The notes: a model not told the origin generated them from the sequence alone. Shown: positions 8,719 to 17,379, counted from the stretch's first letter. The stretch: 64,000 nucleotides of DNA from an uncultured Lachnospiraceae bacterium (GCA_930972465.1 CAKNHF010000004.1:1-64000), one strand, 5' to 3'. Program-made: numbers and translations.

Positions 8719-9215
8719 GGTAGATATACCTCCTGTCTGTTTTTTTCATTGTTTTCACTGTGTTCCATCCTGGCAAACTGTGACATGAGTTTCCGTTCCA
8801 GATTCCAGAGCTGGGTTTTCTCCTGCCCGTCAAGCACGCTGCATATTTCTGTCTCCATCTGGTCGGCCTTCTTCATGAATTCCTTTCCTTCAGCCTCCAG
8901 TTTCGCCGTGGGGAGCACTTTCTTTTTTCGGACATCATCCGAATCTGCAAGAAAATAAAGATAACCTTTTTCTCTCATTTTTTTGATCAACGCGGAAAGC
9001 GTCGGCTTTGACACTCCGATTTCCCGGCACAGCTCTGTAAGATATGTACCTTTCGGATGATGTCTCAGAATGTAGACCAGAAAATAAACCTGAACACCGG
9101 TTATATTCTTGCTTTTTAAACTCAGCTCCAGCTGTGCTGTCAGATTCAGATTGATCCTCTTCATCATAAAAAGCAGTTCTTCTGATCTGAAACTTTCTGT
9201 CATCTCTTTGAACAC
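8715..9215 (-). CDS. MarR-family transcriptional regulator
   Basis: 166 residues with the MarR fold: N-terminal dimerisation helices, HTH around residues 60-90 (LTELCREIGVSKPTLSALIKKM) and a wing with DSDDVRKKKVLPT. It leads the heterodimeric ABC exporter operon and overlaps the next gene by four bases. A perfect 6-4-6 dyad lies 21 bases upstream of its start. It likely represses the operon until an export substrate binds. Some N-terminal sequence (RINLNLTAQLELSLKSKNI) is longer than in the shortest MarR proteins. Confidence 0.92.
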   Translation of the reverse strand: MFKEMTESFRSEELLFMMKRINLNLTAQLELSLKSKNITGVQVYFLVYILRHHPKGTYLTELCREIGVSKPTLSALIKKMREKGYLYFLADSDDVRKKKVLPTAKLEAEGKEFMKKADQMETEICSVLDGQEKTQLWNLERKLMSQFARMEHSENNEKNRQEVYLP

Positions 9216-9235
9216 CTCCTGTAAGCCAAAGAATT

Positions 9236-9251
9236 TGTTCGTGTCCGAACA
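9236..9251. promoter_or_regulatory. Candidate operator of MarR-ABC operon
   Basis: TGTTCG-tgtc-CGAACA is a perfect 6-base inverted repeat with a 4-base spacer, between the MarR start and the divergent LysR promoter. Its position suits autorepression. A convincing -35/-10 for the minus direction was not identified. Confidence 0.5.
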
Positions 9252-9299
9252 GTTCGCATCCTTATTTTCTATCCATGAGAAATTTTAGCGCAGATTTGT

Positions 9300-9328
9300 T
9301 TGAATGTGAAATTCAAAAGTGCTATAAT
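9300..9328 (+). promoter_or_regulatory. Promoter of LysR gene
   Basis: TTGAAT at 9300-9305 and TATAAT at 9323-9328 with a 17-base spacer, about 55 bases before the LysR start codon. Confidence 0.7.
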
Positions 9329-9382
9329 CAATAAAAACTTTTTATAGTTATCCATTATTTTTTTATATCAAAGGAGAATACC

Positions 9383-10258
9383 ATGAACACAGTACAGCTT
9401 GAATGTTTTGTCGCAGTCGCAGAATATCTGAATTTTTCAAAAGCTTCACGCTCTCTCAAGATTACTCAACCCGCAGTCAGTCACCAGATTCAGGCACTGG
9501 AAGAAGAGCTGGAGACAAAACTGTTCAACCGCACAAGCAAAAATGTAACGCTTACGCAGGAAGGCATCCTGTTTCTCACGGATGCTCAGCTCATCCTGAA
9601 GACAGCTTTTTCTGCCAAAGAACGCCTGGGAAGCCACGAGCATTTCATTCCTCTCGAACTGGGATGTCATAATTATATGGAACTGAATCTGTTTCCGCCG
9701 ATACTGGAAAAACTTTCAGCGGAGTTTCCCCTTCTGCGCCCAAACATCCGTCTTGTTCCCTTTCCCTCGCTTCTCAATATGATTGAAAACAATCAGATTC
9801 ACGCGGTTCTCGGCATAAAGGACGAACAGAAAATATCATCTCTGTCTTTCAGAGAACTCTGCTCCGCTCCCATCGCCTGCGTATGTTCTCCCGGGCATCA
9901 GCTGGCCCGGTATAAAACGCTTTCCCGGAGACAGCTCATCGGTAATTTCATAGCCTGTTCTCCCCGTCAGATTTCCGACTCAATTTTCACTGTGCAAAAC
10001 AGCATCCTGGTAAATCTGTCCCCGGGACAGAGATTCTTCGCTGAGAACGTAGAAAGCGCCTTTGCTCTCGCAAAGGCACATCTTGGCTACACTCTCTATC
10101 CGGATATTCTGCCGGCCCGGGACAAAGATCTCTGCTATATTCCGGTCACGGACTTTCCAAAGGTCTCTTTTGGAGTATATTGTCAGTACAGTCATGATCA
10201 GCCTGTGATGAAGCGTTTTCTCACTCTCCTCTCCGGATTTATGCGGGAAAATGGATAG
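9383..10258 (+). CDS. LysR-family transcriptional regulator
   Basis: 291 residues. The N-terminal winged HTH (residues 1-60) has the family pattern LECFVAVAEYLNFSKASRSL and ITQPAVSHQIQALEEEL. Residues about 90-290 form the periplasmic-binding-like effector domain. Start ATG follows AAAGGAGAA. It is divergent from the MarR-ABC operon and is followed by an HxlR gene; neither neighbour is an obvious metabolic target, so the regulon cannot be inferred. Confidence 0.93.
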   Translation: MNTVQLECFVAVAEYLNFSKASRSLKITQPAVSHQIQALEEELETKLFNRTSKNVTLTQEGILFLTDAQLILKTAFSAKERLGSHEHFIPLELGCHNYMELNLFPPILEKLSAEFPLLRPNIRLVPFPSLLNMIENNQIHAVLGIKDEQKISSLSFRELCSAPIACVCSPGHQLARYKTLSRRQLIGNFIACSPRQISDSIFTVQNSILVNLSPGQRFFAENVESAFALAKAHLGYTLYPDILPARDKDLCYIPVTDFPKVSFGVYCQYSHDQPVMKRFLTLLSGFMRENG

Positions 10259-10425
10259 AGCTGACGTCGGAATACATGTCTGTGATTCCGTATTTCTAAC
10301 ATGATATTTCGTAAGGCCATATTGATTTTTTTCTTCCCTATTATATGATATGTATAAAAGTAACTAAGTATATATTTGAAACCAGCTTCCCCCAGGGAAC
10401 TGTAAAACAAAAAGGAGAAGATCAT

Positions 10426-10761
10426 ATGTCAGAGCAGACAGCGAAAAAAGAACTCCCGGCATGTCCGGTAGAAACGACACTCACACTGATCGGAGATAAA
10501 TGGAAAGTGCTGATCCTCCGCGATCTGCTCCCGGGCAAAAAACGATTCGGAGAACTGAAAAAGTCTCTCGGAAAAGTCTCTCAGAAAGTGCTGACCGCCC
10601 AGCTCCGGGATATGGAGAGCAACGGCCTCGTAAGCCGTAAAGTCTATCCGGAAGTTCCGCCCCGGGTGGAGTATTCGCTTACTGAATTAGGACAGAGTTT
10701 AAAGCCCATCCTCGACGCCATGCAGGACTGGGGAGAAGAATACAAGGCAAAAAACGCATAA
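10426..10761 (+). CDS. HxlR-family transcriptional regulator
   Basis: 111 residues from the ATG at 10426, which has an AAAGGAGAAG site eight bases upstream; the longer frame from 10345 lacks one. The winged HTH shows the usual HxlR residues: an N-terminal cysteine in PACPVETTL, IGDKWKVLILRDL, RFGELKKSLGKVSQKVLTAQLRD, and PPRVEYSLTELG. HxlR proteins often sense reactive electrophiles or redox state through that cysteine. The upstream DNA includes GTAACTAAGTA (10360-10370), resembling half of the dyads found at 47496 and 52946. A bidirectional terminator follows. Confidence 0.92.
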   Translation: MSEQTAKKELPACPVETTLTLIGDKWKVLILRDLLPGKKRFGELKKSLGKVSQKVLTAQLRDMESNGLVSRKVYPEVPPRVEYSLTELGQSLKPILDAMQDWGEEYKAKNA

Positions 10762-10771
10762 AAAATCCCAC

Positions 10772-10814
10772 CGGCTGCAGCAGGTCTGTTTCACACACTT
10801 TCCTGCTGCAGCCG
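10772..10814. terminator. Bidirectional terminator between convergent genes
   Basis: A 13-base perfect stem CGGCTGCAGCAGG (10772-10784)/CCTGCTGCAGCCG (10802-10814). TTTTAT follows on the plus strand and a run of six T follows on the minus strand, so it serves both the HxlR gene and the ABC-2 permease gene. Confidence 0.9.
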
Positions 10815-10828
10815 TTTTATGAAACGGA

Positions 10829-11944
10829 TCAGGCTTTCATGCTCTGGCTCAGAAGAGCATACTTTCGCATTCCATGCCCGGTGCAGAAAACGAGCATGCC
10901 TGCTGCCACACCGACCGGTATGAACAACATCCTATATACATCAATTAATACCCCCGGCATAACCAGAAAAAGAGGAGTGCCCGCTATAATCAGATATCCT
11001 CCTCCACGGAACATGATCCGGAACAGCAGCGGAGCAATCCACCCTGTACACGAAATTACCACTGTATGGAAAGTCGTCTCAAAATAGGCAGACACACAGA
11101 CCGTTAATGCACATAAGGAATTCAGCGCCAAAAAATCCAGAATCAGTTCAACTCCTGCAAAACGCCCAACAGCTGTCATTGTCACCGCATTTTCCGCATT
11201 CAGATGATACCCCTTTACAAGCCCCAGCATACAGTCACCCCCTGAAAATCCATACACCAATCTCACCCCCAGAAATACATACAGCACAATTCCTGTATAG
11301 ATCATGGCTGAAACTGTAAATGCTGCAGCTGTTTTTGCCCTCACACCTTTCTCTTTTCCTTCCGCGCTGGTGAGAATAATGGCTGCTGTTTTATTCTGTC
11401 TTTCTTCCGCAAATACCGGAGAAACGCCGATCAGAATCAATACACTTCCCAAAATCATCCCCAGCTGAAGAGTATCCAGAAAAACAGCCCAGCCACCGGT
11501 ATAATCCAATGTAGTTTCCATTCCGGTAATCTCAGCTGCTCTCCCCAGTTCCGTATCCGCAATCGGAGAAAGAGCTGTTGATACCTTATAGTCTTCCCAG
11601 TCCCTCATGTAACCATTGCCCAGATATTCTGTAACAAATCCATTGAGATAATTCTCATCGCGAAAGCCTCCGTAATATTCCTCTACTTTCGAGGGAAAAC
11701 CATATGTCTCAATAATCTGTTCCGCCTTTCTGTCTGTCAGTATCCCGGCATATTCCTCCGTAATCTCCCGGTCTGTTCGGACAGCCTGCAAGCCGGTATA
11801 TACGTGACCGTCCACCACGGACCTCTCATCTCCCACGTTCACAAAATAGAAATAAACAAAAAGAATCCCCAGTGTCAAAGCAATACTGATCACGAAAAAT
11901 TTTCTGCAAAGCAGTTTATAAAGTTCCATTCGGTATAATCTCAT
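10829..11944 (-). CDS. ABC-2-type transporter permease
   Basis: 371-residue membrane protein. One helix lies near the N-terminus (FFVISIALTLGILFVYFYF), then an extracytoplasmic region of about 130 polar residues, then five to six helices from about residue 155 to the end. This is the layout of ABC-2 permeases such as those for peptide antibiotics or Na+. It is the last gene of a four-gene operon led by a sigma factor and overlaps the ATPase gene by an ATGA. It would form the membrane channel for the ATPase. The substrate is not evident; homologous BcrAB-like systems confer peptide-antibiotic resistance. Confidence 0.87.
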   Translation of the reverse strand: MRLYRMELYKLLCRKFFVISIALTLGILFVYFYFVNVGDERSVVDGHVYTGLQAVRTDREITEEYAGILTDRKAEQIIETYGFPSKVEEYYGGFRDENYLNGFVTEYLGNGYMRDWEDYKVSTALSPIADTELGRAAEITGMETTLDYTGGWAVFLDTLQLGMILGSVLILIGVSPVFAEERQNKTAAIILTSAEGKEKGVRAKTAAAFTVSAMIYTGIVLYVFLGVRLVYGFSGGDCMLGLVKGYHLNAENAVTMTAVGRFAGVELILDFLALNSLCALTVCVSAYFETTFHTVVISCTGWIAPLLFRIMFRGGGYLIIAGTPLFLVMPGVLIDVYRMLFIPVGVAAGMLVFCTGHGMRKYALLSQSMKA

Positions 11945-12822
11945 TGTTCTCCCTCCTGCTTGTCCCGGGTAAGATACAGATAGATATCCTCTAGCGTTGC
12001 TTCTGCCGGGACAGCGTCTGGCATCGGTTTTCTTCCGGAAATGATACGTAGTTCCGCACTATTTCCCCTGTCCTTTATGTTGCCTACAACGTATTTTTCT
12101 CTGATAGCTTCCACATTTTCCTCTGACACGGTACAATTCCATACAATCTGACCAACGGAATCAGACAGCCAACCCGGTGTTCCTCTTCGGATTATTCTCC
12201 CCTGTTTCATAATCATGATTTCATCCGCTATATAATCTACATCGGATACAATATGCGTTGAAAGAAGCACCGTTCTCTCTTTTCCCAGAGAGCTGATCAA
12301 ATTACGGAACCGGACTCTCTCACCGGGATCCAGCCCGGCTGTGGGTTCATCCAGAATCAGAATCTCCGGATCATTAAGCAGCGCCTGCGCAATTCCAATC
12401 CGCCGGATCATTCCTCCGGAAAATGTCTTCAGTTTCTGCTTCCTGACATTTTCCAATCCCGTCAGTTCCAGCAGATCATTAATCTTTTTTTCTGCCGTCA
12501 CCTCAGGCAGAGCTTTCAGCGCCGCCATATAGCGCAGAAATCTCAGAGCGGTAAACTCTTTGTAATAGCCAAACTCCTGCGGAAGATATCCCAACAGGCT
12601 CCTGTATGTCTTTCCCATCTGTCCAATCTCTATCCTGTCGCAGCGGATCACACCCCTGGTTGGCTTCAGTATCCCGCAGGTCATCCGCATAAGAGTGGTT
12701 TTCCCCGCCCCGTTTTCTCCCAGCAGGCCATAAACGCCTTGCTGCAGGCAGAGATTTGTAAGATGAACCGCCTTCTTAGCTCCGAACTCTTTCTCTACCC
12801 CGATTAATTCCAGTCTGTGCAT
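11941..12822 (-). CDS. ABC transporter ATP-binding protein (BcrA-like)
   Basis: 293 residues with Walker A GENGAGKTT (about residue 36), a Q-loop in YLPQEFG, signature FSGGMIRR, Walker B ILILDEPTAGLD and the H-loop in LLSTHIV. After the core, residues about 210-290 form a C-terminal domain typical of ATPases paired with ABC-2 permeases. It overlaps the upstream membrane protein by 19 bases and the permease by four, so the set is translationally coupled. It powers the neighbouring permease. The signature LSGGQ is the common FSGGM variant of this subfamily. Confidence 0.93.
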   Translation of the reverse strand: MHRLELIGVEKEFGAKKAVHLTNLCLQQGVYGLLGENGAGKTTLMRMTCGILKPTRGVIRCDRIEIGQMGKTYRSLLGYLPQEFGYYKEFTALRFLRYMAALKALPEVTAEKKINDLLELTGLENVRKQKLKTFSGGMIRRIGIAQALLNDPEILILDEPTAGLDPGERVRFRNLISSLGKERTVLLSTHIVSDVDYIADEIMIMKQGRIIRRGTPGWLSDSVGQIVWNCTVSEENVEAIREKYVVGNIKDRGNSAELRIISGRKPMPDAVPAEATLEDIYLYLTRDKQEGEQ

Positions 12823-13649
12823 AATATCTCTCCTTTGTCAATCACATAAAACAGATGTCTGATCTCCGCTGCAAGTACCCCAATTCCCGCCGCAAGTGCT
12901 CCTACCCAGACCATAGCCGCAGATACACAATAGAGTTGCGGCACAATTGCAATCACCAGAAAGACAGCACCGGAAATCAGTCCCGCCGCAGTCACCGGGT
13001 AGGATCTGCTTCGTAATCTTTCGAACTGCAGTACCCCCATACATACGCACACTGTAACCACGAACGGAACTGACGCGTAAATTCCAATCCACATCATTTC
13101 TGTTTCCCACCGGCTTCCGACAAAGCAGATTAGAAACGCAAGAGTCAAAAGATTCACTGCTCCCAACCCGAACATTTGCTGTGCGGCAAACTGCCGGGCA
13201 CTAAAATAGCAGGTACTGGACAGTTCCCCTACTCCTCCGTCAAACAGATGGGAAAGCACAAGAATTGAAATACTGCCCAACAGGGATGAGGCCAGCATAA
13301 GAAAAGCTGTAACATCCTCTGCTCCGGCCCCAAAGTTTCTCATAACAACGGGAATTGCCGCTATGCAGATATTTCCCATCAGATCCGCCCCCCATGCTTT
13401 TTTGTCCATATATCGTATCTGGCTGCACAGAATCCTCAGCCACTGACGGAAATATGAAGGAGACCCGGACGCTTCCGCCGCCGTGCAGAATCCCTGATTT
13501 CTACTGATTTCCGATTCTTTAAAATTATTTTCCCGATCATCTGCCCATCCGGTCAACAGTTCCAGAGTCCGGGACTTCTCCAGGTCACTGACGCGAATCT
13601 CATCCTTCGCCTTCTGAAATAACATCTTCAGTTGATTTTCAGTCCTCAT
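12804..13649 (-). CDS. Membrane protein in sigma-factor/ABC operon, candidate anti-sigma
   Basis: 281 residues, not matched to a named family. The first about 95 residues are hydrophilic and charged, and the remainder contains roughly six hydrophobic helices. The gene lies directly after an ECF-like sigma factor, overlapping it by 11 bases, and before an ABC ATPase. Sequence position and layout (soluble N-terminus plus membrane domain next to a sigma gene) fit an anti-sigma factor that holds the sigma at the membrane, but there is no zinc-binding HxxxCxxC motif. It could instead be a third subunit of the transporter. The role is inference only. Confidence 0.75.
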   Translation of the reverse strand: MRTENQLKMLFQKAKDEIRVSDLEKSRTLELLTGWADDRENNFKESEISRNQGFCTAAEASGSPSYFRQWLRILCSQIRYMDKKAWGADLMGNICIAAIPVVMRNFGAGAEDVTAFLMLASSLLGSISILVLSHLFDGGVGELSSTCYFSARQFAAQQMFGLGAVNLLTLAFLICFVGSRWETEMMWIGIYASVPFVVTVCVCMGVLQFERLRSRSYPVTAAGLISGAVFLVIAIVPQLYCVSAAMVWVGALAAGIGVLAAEIRHLFYVIDKGEILCTDWN

Positions 13650-14190
13650 CCTCTATCATCTCCTTTCTCAGCCTTGCGATTGCGAGACGGTATCGGGATT
13701 TTGCCGTAGACTGACTGCAGCCCAGCACTTCCGCTATCTCCTTGAACTTCAGTTCCTCTCCAAACCGAAGAGCAATTACTTCCCTCTGTTCTGCGGGCAA
13801 CCGGCTTAAAATGCCCTGAAACAGATACCGGAGTTCCGTATGTTCCAATTCCTTGTTCCCCGCACCGCCCGTCTCCGCACCATCATCTTCATGCAGCAAT
13901 GCCGGATTTGACATCCGTATATAATCTTCTCTATCCCTCCTGCTGAAATAATCGCGGCAGAGATTTCTTGCGATAATCAGCAGATATCCTTTCAGATTTC
14001 TATAATAGTAAGAAGATATATATTTCATAAAGCGCAGAAACACCTCCTGCGTAATATCGTATGACTCTGTCTCATCAGCTGTCAGATATAGACAGAACCG
14101 ATAAATATCTTCATAATATCTGTCAACTATTCCGGTCAATGCATTCTTATTTCCGGAGCGAAGCTGCCGGATCAGTTCACGGTCGGTCAT
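13639..14190 (-). CDS. ECF-type RNA polymerase sigma factor
   Basis: 183 residues. Region 2 lies around residues 15-80 (YDITQEVFLRFMKYI, GYLLIIARNLCRDYF). Region 4 lies around 115-180, with LPAEQREVIALRFGEELKFKEIAEVLGCSQSTAKSRYRLAIARLRKE. Region 3 is absent, as in group IV sigma factors. The start follows AAAGGAGGTGGG. It heads an operon of membrane protein, ABC ATPase and ABC-2 permease. Such sigma/anti-sigma/ABC groups usually respond to envelope or antibiotic stress and are autoregulated. The promoter seen upstream is sigma-A-like, so the ECF site was not identified. Confidence 0.92.
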   Translation of the reverse strand: MTDRELIRQLRSGNKNALTGIVDRYYEDIYRFCLYLTADETESYDITQEVFLRFMKYISSYYYRNLKGYLLIIARNLCRDYFSRRDREDYIRMSNPALLHEDDGAETGGAGNKELEHTELRYLFQGILSRLPAEQREVIALRFGEELKFKEIAEVLGCSQSTAKSRYRLAIARLRKEMIEDED

Positions 14191-14236
14191 CCGTCTCCCA
14201 CCTCCTTTTCCTGCCCCTCATAATAAATAACTGCAA

Positions 14237-14264
14237 ATTATAAAAAAAAGTTAACTCCTGACAA
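14237..14264 (-). promoter_or_regulatory. Promoter of sigma-factor operon
   Basis: Minus-strand TTGTCA (14259-14264) and TATAAT (14237-14242) spaced by 16 bases, about 45 bases before the sigma start codon. An alternative ECF-type promoter could not be recognised. Confidence 0.55.
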
Positions 14265-14351
14265 TATAAATATAACAGTTTAATCTTTCTTTTGCAGACA
14301 GTGTTGTCCTCCCTATGCCCATGATGAAATTTTATTTCCGGCATCAATAAA

Positions 14352-14372
14352 GGCAGGGCATAACACCCTGCC
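14352..14372. terminator. Terminator-like hairpin
   Basis: GGCAGGG (14352-14358) and CCCTGCC (14366-14372) with T-rich DNA on both sides. On the minus strand it lies just past the end of the apbE remnant and may be that gene's original terminator. The rest of 14265-14419 shows no gene. Confidence 0.55.
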
Positions 14373-14419
14373 GACTTTTTCAAATATTCTTTTCTGTATA
14401 TGCCCGGGAGTTTTCACTT

Positions 14420-14836
14420 TTAACTCCGTAGATTATCCACAGGGTGTCCCGTCTCCGGGTCAATGATATGTCCGTATACCTGTCCGTTTTCGCCGACAAA
14501 ATACCTCTCATAGTTTCCGGACGTCACCACCGCGCAGTCCGATACAGAGAGCACGCCGATGTTCCCTTCTCCAAATGGATTGCGCAGCCCCAGTCTCCAG
14601 TCCGACCCGTCCGGTCTGGAACCGACTGCCTGAACATTTCCTCCGATATCAAGGAGAGCCGATGTGACCCCTTCTTCTTCCACCAGTTCCGCAGCCAGAT
14701 CCCCGGCATAGCCCCTTCCGACCGCTCCCAGATCCAGTTCCATTCCCTGAGGGAGCGTAATCACATTTCCGTCCAGTTCCACTTTCTCGTACCCTGTGTC
14801 TTTAAGGAGCGAAGGGATTGCCTTTGTCCATGGAAC
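14420..14836 (-). pseudogene. ApbE (FAD:protein FMN transferase) internal fragment
   Basis: About 139 codons encode the middle of ApbE: PWTKAIPSLLKDTGYEKV, then the family core LPQGMELDLGAVGRGYAGD, LLDIGGNVQAVGSRP and HIIDPETGHPVDN. Full-length ApbE is about 330 residues. The N-terminal third is missing, with an in-frame stop just upstream, and the frame ends right after PVDN, before the conserved catalytic ALADALST region. ApbE attaches FMN to Rnf/Nqr-type subunits. Both ends are cut, and an IS1182-type remnant abuts the 5' side, so this is a dead fragment. Confidence 0.88.
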
Positions 14837-14849
14837 CGGACGGCGGAAA

Positions 14850-15056
14850 ACACACCTTCAGAAGTCGCTGGAAACTCTGGAAACTTACATAGCAAAACTG
14901 AAGGAGTACAATAAAAAACTTTATGTCTGTGGAGACCGTAACAGTTATTCTAAAACAGACCCGGATGCGACTGGGCAGCTGAAACCGGCTTATAATCTTC
15001 AGCATGGAGTGGATTCAGAATACATTACATGGCTGGATATCGTATTCTTCCAGTAG
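14850..15056 (+). pseudogene. IS1182-family transposase remnant
   Basis: About 65 codons resemble the C-terminal half of IS1182-type DDE transposases: an ETYIAKLKEYNKKL helix, then GDRNSYSKTDPDAT followed directly by GQLKPAYNLQHGVDSEYI. In intact relatives about ten residues separate DAT from the GQLKP block, so an internal deletion is present. No start region, no catalytic N-terminal part and no terminal repeats are seen. It is the only transposase trace found in the window and sits between apbE and AKR fragments. Confidence 0.8.
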
Positions 15057-15073
15057 CTGATGAATGATGTTAC

Positions 15074-15556
15074 GCTTGCGCTTCATCACCGAGCTTCTCC
15101 ATTGTTTCGATCTCTTCCGCTGACAGTTCAACCGCAGCAGCTTTTACAGCATCCTCTACCTGGTAAACTTTCGTCACACCGATGATCGGCAATGTTCCTT
15201 TTGCAATGGCCTATGCCACCGGGATCTGAGCCGTCGCCACATGATGACGGTCCGCAATCTTCTCCAGCTCTTTGTTCAGTTTTTCCAGCGTCGGGAGCAT
15301 CGGATTGTAAGTTCTTCCCCTGTCAGAGTCTGCCGGGAACGGATGCTCTGTATCATACTTTCCGGTCAGAGCGCCCTGCTCCAGCACCATATAGGAGAAA
15401 AAGATGATATCATTCTCTTTGCAGTAATCCAGAATCCCGGATGTTTCCGAAGACCGGTTCAGAAGGCTGTAGTGATTCTGAATCGCTGAGATCTTCAGTC
15501 CTTCTTTCGCAAGAATATCCGCTGCCTCTTTGATCTCTGCCAAGCTGTGGTTTGAA
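15074..15556 (-). pseudogene. Aldo/keto reductase C-terminal remnant with nonsense codon
   Basis: Codons from SNHSLAEIKEA through ISAIQNHYSLLNRSSE, GILDYCKENDIIFFSYMVLEQGALTGKY and HHVATAQIPVA match the C-terminal two thirds of a roughly 280-320-residue AKR. A TAG at 15211-15213 interrupts the helix normally reading IPVAWAIAKG; in frame beyond it the family sequence resumes (AIAKGTLPIIGVTKVYQVED) to a TAA at 15074. The catalytic N-terminal half is absent, replaced by uppP sequence in one continuous frame. It is nonfunctional on three counts: truncation, fusion and nonsense. Confidence 0.85.
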
Positions 15557-15609
15557 AGCCACAGATACCCAAGCGCAAGGAAGACTATGATAGACACGAG
15601 GATCATGAG

Positions 15610-16055
15610 AAGGTTTGAAAACGTGATCCTCGGCTGTCTGCCCTCAGTCCTGCTCTCTATCACGATAAACGCGATTTCGAACACGATCAGCGCCAGGGCA
15701 ACAGGTACCGCATGGTAAAACAACGCCTCAAAGGTACTATCGAAAAGGACTCCCTCAACAGCCGCAGGGATGCACGCAATGATGATCTTCCCCCCCCCCA
15801 CATAGCCATCTTTCCTCTGTCCAGGACCGGCTTTCTCCTGTCGCGGAACTGAAACGGGAAAAGCTGATCCCAGAACAGGACGACGACCGCAAGAAGCGCG
15901 CCGAGCTGGATCACCACAAGAAATACGTTGACAAAAGAATCGGAGCCCTGAAGTTTTACAAATTCATCCAGAAGGATCATATGACCGGTGCTACTCACCG
16001 ACAGCCATTCTGTGATTCCCTCTACAATGCCGAATATCACTGCTTTTAATATTTC
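15610..16055 (-). pseudogene. uppP: Undecaprenyl-diphosphatase (UppP/BacA) fragment, frameshifted
   Basis: The minus-strand frame begins [28 protein letters not shown], the N-terminal active-site region of UppP, with serine replacing the usual proline after EWL. It continues through [19 protein letters not shown] to MAMWG. There a run of cytosines (plus strand, near 15788-15797) shifts the frame, and homology resumes as [18 protein letters not shown] in another frame. Sequence after about residue 150 is lost and joined to an AKR remnant. UppP recycles the cell-wall lipid carrier; this copy lacks a start codon, the middle is out of frame and the C-terminal half is gone. Confidence 0.88.
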
Positions 16056-16109
16056 TTAAATATTTGTTAAACAAAGAACTGATTCATACATTGAATCCTG
16101 CATCGAATC

Positions 16110-16756
16110 CTACAATTCTTTCGTTTTATACGTGGTATACCCTTCGTAATAATAACTGTGGTCGATCCCTTTCATATTGATTTCCCGGCTGTCGGTCTCA
16201 TCGGTAAGCGCATTTTGTAAAACGTGTTTGATCTCAAGATCTTTCGCAGGACCGCGCTCCATTGCCATCAGATAATCCTCTTTATCTACTCTGCTCCAGT
16301 CAACCACTTTCCCACTCTCTTTTTTCAGCATCAGGTCAAGCCATATCCGCATGCTGCGCCCGTTTCCTTCCCGGAAAGGGTGAGCAACATTCATCTCAAC
16401 ATATTTTCAACGATCTCATCAAACGTAGACTGAGGCATTTTATCAATGCTTTCAAGCGCCGCCTCCAAATACATTACAGGCGCGAAGCGAAAGTTTCCTT
16501 CCGCCATATTTACTGTCCGTATTTCTCCGGCAAAATCATAAATCTCTTCAAACAGGATTCGGTGTATCGCCTGTAAAGAAGAGAATCTGCCTGGCTCAAG
16601 CTGATCAGGACTTCGGTCTTCAAAAAGCTGAGCAGCTTTCTTTTTGCTGATACGCTCCTCTTCTCGCGCAAGTTCAGATGAATCGACGATTCCCAGTTTG
16701 TTTTCAAGTGCAATACTGTACCTCCGAACAGAGTTTCTATTATTGCTGCATTTCAT
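16110..16756 (-). pseudogene. Fic-domain AMPylase-type protein, frameshifted
   Basis: Two overlapping frames make up one Fic protein. Residues 1-121 (16391-16756) hold the N-terminal helices, FEEIYDFAGEIRTVNMAEGNFRFAP and the start of helix 5. The second frame (16110-16394) carries the catalytic loop [14 protein letters not shown] and the C-terminus. The join restores the usual sequence if one base is added in the A-run near 16400, so a single-base deletion is the likely lesion. The HPFx(D/E)GNGR loop is otherwise intact. Fic proteins transfer AMP to target proteins and often act as toxins. It sits six bases downstream of hicB in the same direction. A sequencing error cannot be excluded. Confidence 0.85.
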
Positions 16757-16761
16757 TTTCG

Positions 16762-17160
16762 TTACTTATCTGCGTTTATTTTTTCCTTTAACGCTTCCTG
16801 AAGCACCTGTGAGAAGTTCACTCCCATCGCAGTCGCTTCTTCATTCAGCCATGCAGGAATGCTGAGTGTTTTTTTCACTGCCCGGGAATTATGCTTTTTC
16901 TGATATTCAAGCATATCAAACTCCACGATCACCAGTATCCCATCCTCCAAAGATAATTTATCAATCTCGGTAGGCGCAGGGATTTCCTCTTTTTCCTTTT
17001 TTCTGCTTGTCACCGCAAGCCCTAACGCCTCTACAGCCATTTCATACGCCTGGGTTATGTCATCCCCTTCTGTAAAACACTCCGGGAAGTCCGGAAATGA
17101 AATCCAGAATCCTCCCTCCTCTGCTTTGTGAAATAATGCCGGATAAAACAACTTATTCAT
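16762..17160 (-). CDS. hicB: HicB-family antitoxin
   Basis: 132 residues from the ATG at 17160, which has a GGAGGT site; an upstream ATG overlaps that site and is unlikely. The N-terminal partial RNase H-like fold shows YPALFHKAEEGGFWISFPDFPECFTEGDD. The C-terminal part ends in a ribbon-helix-helix (KKTLSIPAWLNEEATAMGVNFSQVLQEAL). HicB neutralises the HicA RNase and represses the hicAB promoter. It follows hicA by 30 bases in the order toxin-antitoxin usual for this family. Confidence 0.93.
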   Translation of the reverse strand: MNKLFYPALFHKAEEGGFWISFPDFPECFTEGDDITQAYEMAVEALGLAVTSRKKEKEEIPAPTEIDKLSLEDGILVIVEFDMLEYQKKHNSRAVKKTLSIPAWLNEEATAMGVNFSQVLQEALKEKINADK

Positions 17161-17190
17161 ACGTGATACCTCCATTTTCAGGCATAAAAC

Positions 17191-17379
17191 TTATCTCAAC
17201 CCTGCCTGTTTCAATATTGCCTGCTCCAACCCCTTTTTCATGGCTTTTGAATGATAAGGAACAATAACCGATTTTCCCGTCTTCGGATTTTTCAGCTTTA
17301 TATGAGAACCATTTTGACCTAATTCTTCAAAACCATTTTTCTTGAGATATTTTATCATCTCTTTCGGCGTCATTGGCAT
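17191..17379 (-). CDS. hicA: HicA-family mRNA interferase toxin
   Basis: 62 residues with the double-stranded RNA-binding-like fold: MTPKEMIKYLKKNGFEELGQNGSHIKLKNP, the putative catalytic H26 in GSHIK, then KSVIVPYHSKAMKKGLEQAILKQAGL. HicA cleaves mRNA and tmRNA during translation. Length and all family residues are intact, and the cognate hicB lies directly downstream, so the pair is probably functional. RBS is AAAGGAGAT. Confidence 0.94.
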   Translation of the reverse strand: MPMTPKEMIKYLKKNGFEELGQNGSHIKLKNPKTGKSVIVPYHSKAMKKGLEQAILKQAGLR

